Positions 49,344 through 49,646 of a DNA stretch of 49,646 bases are shown piece by piece (within the stretch, counting starts at the first letter, position 1; each line of letters starts with the position of its first letter). Position numbers and translations under genes: made by a program. The stretch lies in contig JAAUZD010000029.1 of assembly GCA_014804785.1 (NCBI GenBank), positions 12,833 through 62,478 on the forward strand. Direction: 5' to 3'. The notes beneath the pieces were generated by a model. That model searched no databases and was not told where the DNA came from. It saw only the letters and a list, made by a program, of their open reading frames with translations. This stretch comes from Lachnospiraceae bacterium. GTDB taxonomy: Bacteria > Bacillota > Clostridia > Lachnospirales > Lachnospiraceae.

Positions 49344-49568
49344 TCAGAAACTATCCGGCTCATGAATTTCTATCCCTTCTTCAATCGCCGCTTCAATCCA
49401 TGTTTTCTTTGCATCTAATGCATTCGCTACTGCTGACTCTACGGTTTCACCACAAGTAATACAACCCGGAAGATCAGGATAGGAAACCACATAGCCGCCC
49501 TCACCCTTATCTTCTACAATTTCCATGCGATAAGACATTTCCATATACTCATTCAGCGTCTTCATCAT
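49344..49568 (-). CDS. hicB: HicB-family antitoxin, short form
   Basis: This 74-aa protein has the HicB core GGYVVSYPDLPGCITCGETVESA and ALDAKKTWIEAA. The usual C-terminal DNA-binding helix-turn-helix or ribbon domain is missing (it stops at HEPDSF), so it may be truncated or a short partner type. It overlaps the 3' end of HicA by 20 nt. It should block the HicA RNase. Confidence 0.9.
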   Translation of the reverse strand: MMKTLNEYMEMSYRMEIVEDKGEGGYVVSYPDLPGCITCGETVESAVANALDAKKTWIEAAIEEGIEIHEPDSF

Positions 49569-49646
49569 TTTTCACCTCACCTTCCACAATCTGCTTCACC
49601 ATCTCCACATAAACTTTCTTAATTGGTTCATGTTTCGGTATCGTAA
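49549..49646 (-). CDS. hicA: HicA-type toxin, C-terminal part (5' end beyond window)
   Basis: The frame TIPKHEPIKKVYVEMVKQIV with a charged tail enters from the right edge and stops at 49549. The TIPKH pattern and its position just before HicB fit the end of HicA, a double-stranded-RNA-binding-fold mRNA interferase. Only about 32 codons are visible. Confidence 0.6.
   Translation of the reverse strand, partial: TIPKHEPIKKVYVEMVKQIVEGEVKNDEDAE

Noticed and set aside
1-49646. CRISPR arrays, tRNA or rRNA genes
   Set aside because: No regularly spaced repeats with spacers and no tRNA-like or rRNA-like sequence was found by eye on either strand.

Overview
The window looks like a chromosomal accessory region of a low-to-moderate GC Firmicute, most likely a Lachnospiraceae/Clostridia gut-type bacterium. 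The basis is AT-rich DNA, strong GGAGG ribosome sites, consensus TTGACA/TATAAT promoters, a YesM/AraC-type two-component system, a YitT protein, an LtaS-like protein and Rpn-type nuclease genes. No rRNA, tRNA, CRISPR array or intact insertion sequence was seen. The species assignment is inference.

Layout. 1-9.1 kb: truncated AraC regulator, a membrane protein, a TetR-controlled export operon (TetR, ABC ATPase, ABC permease, MFS) with three visible CATACCG operators, a hypothetical protein, a GNAT acetyltransferase, a membrane protein with a strong terminator, and a B12-type radical SAM enzyme. 9.1-14.2 kb: a secreted esterase lipoprotein divergent from a response regulator/histidine kinase pair. 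14.2-31.3 kb: orphan GNAT genes, two complete toxin-antitoxin pairs (Phd/PIN and RelB/YoeB), mazG-NERD-GNAT and an LtaS-like gene, mixed with wreckage. The wreckage comprises a type III toxin-antitoxin relic, a frameshifted Rpn nuclease, a broken oxidoreductase, a frameshifted unknown gene, a phage capsid relic and a piece of an SMC-like (probably Wadjet JetC) gene.

31.3-38.1 kb: a dense minus-strand set of MerR regulator, DUF5131, histidine phosphatase, two methyltransferases, a HAM1-like NTPase, a GNAT-pyrophosphatase fusion, a GNAT and an alpha/beta hydrolase. 38.4-46.9 kb: rhomboid protease, tyrosine phosphatase, SLATT-like protein, MerR-SDR operon, an integrase tail relic, lipoprotein, GNATs, YitT and a 2-hydroxyacid dehydrogenase. 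46.9 kb to the end: a MarR-MFS operon, a GNAT relic and a HicA/HicB pair running off the right edge.

The dominant theme is small-molecule modification plus decaying defence and mobile DNA. There are at least thirteen GNAT loci, including three multi-domain fusions, and at least four dead defence or phage pieces. The most interesting points are the type III toxin-antitoxin relic at 14371-14654, whose promoter, RNA repeats and terminator remain although the toxin is deleted; the promoter / short ORF / intrinsic terminator leader in front of the tandem GNAT gene at 24909-25246, which suggests transcription attenuation; and the GNAT-pyrophosphatase and GNAT-cytidine deaminase fusions.
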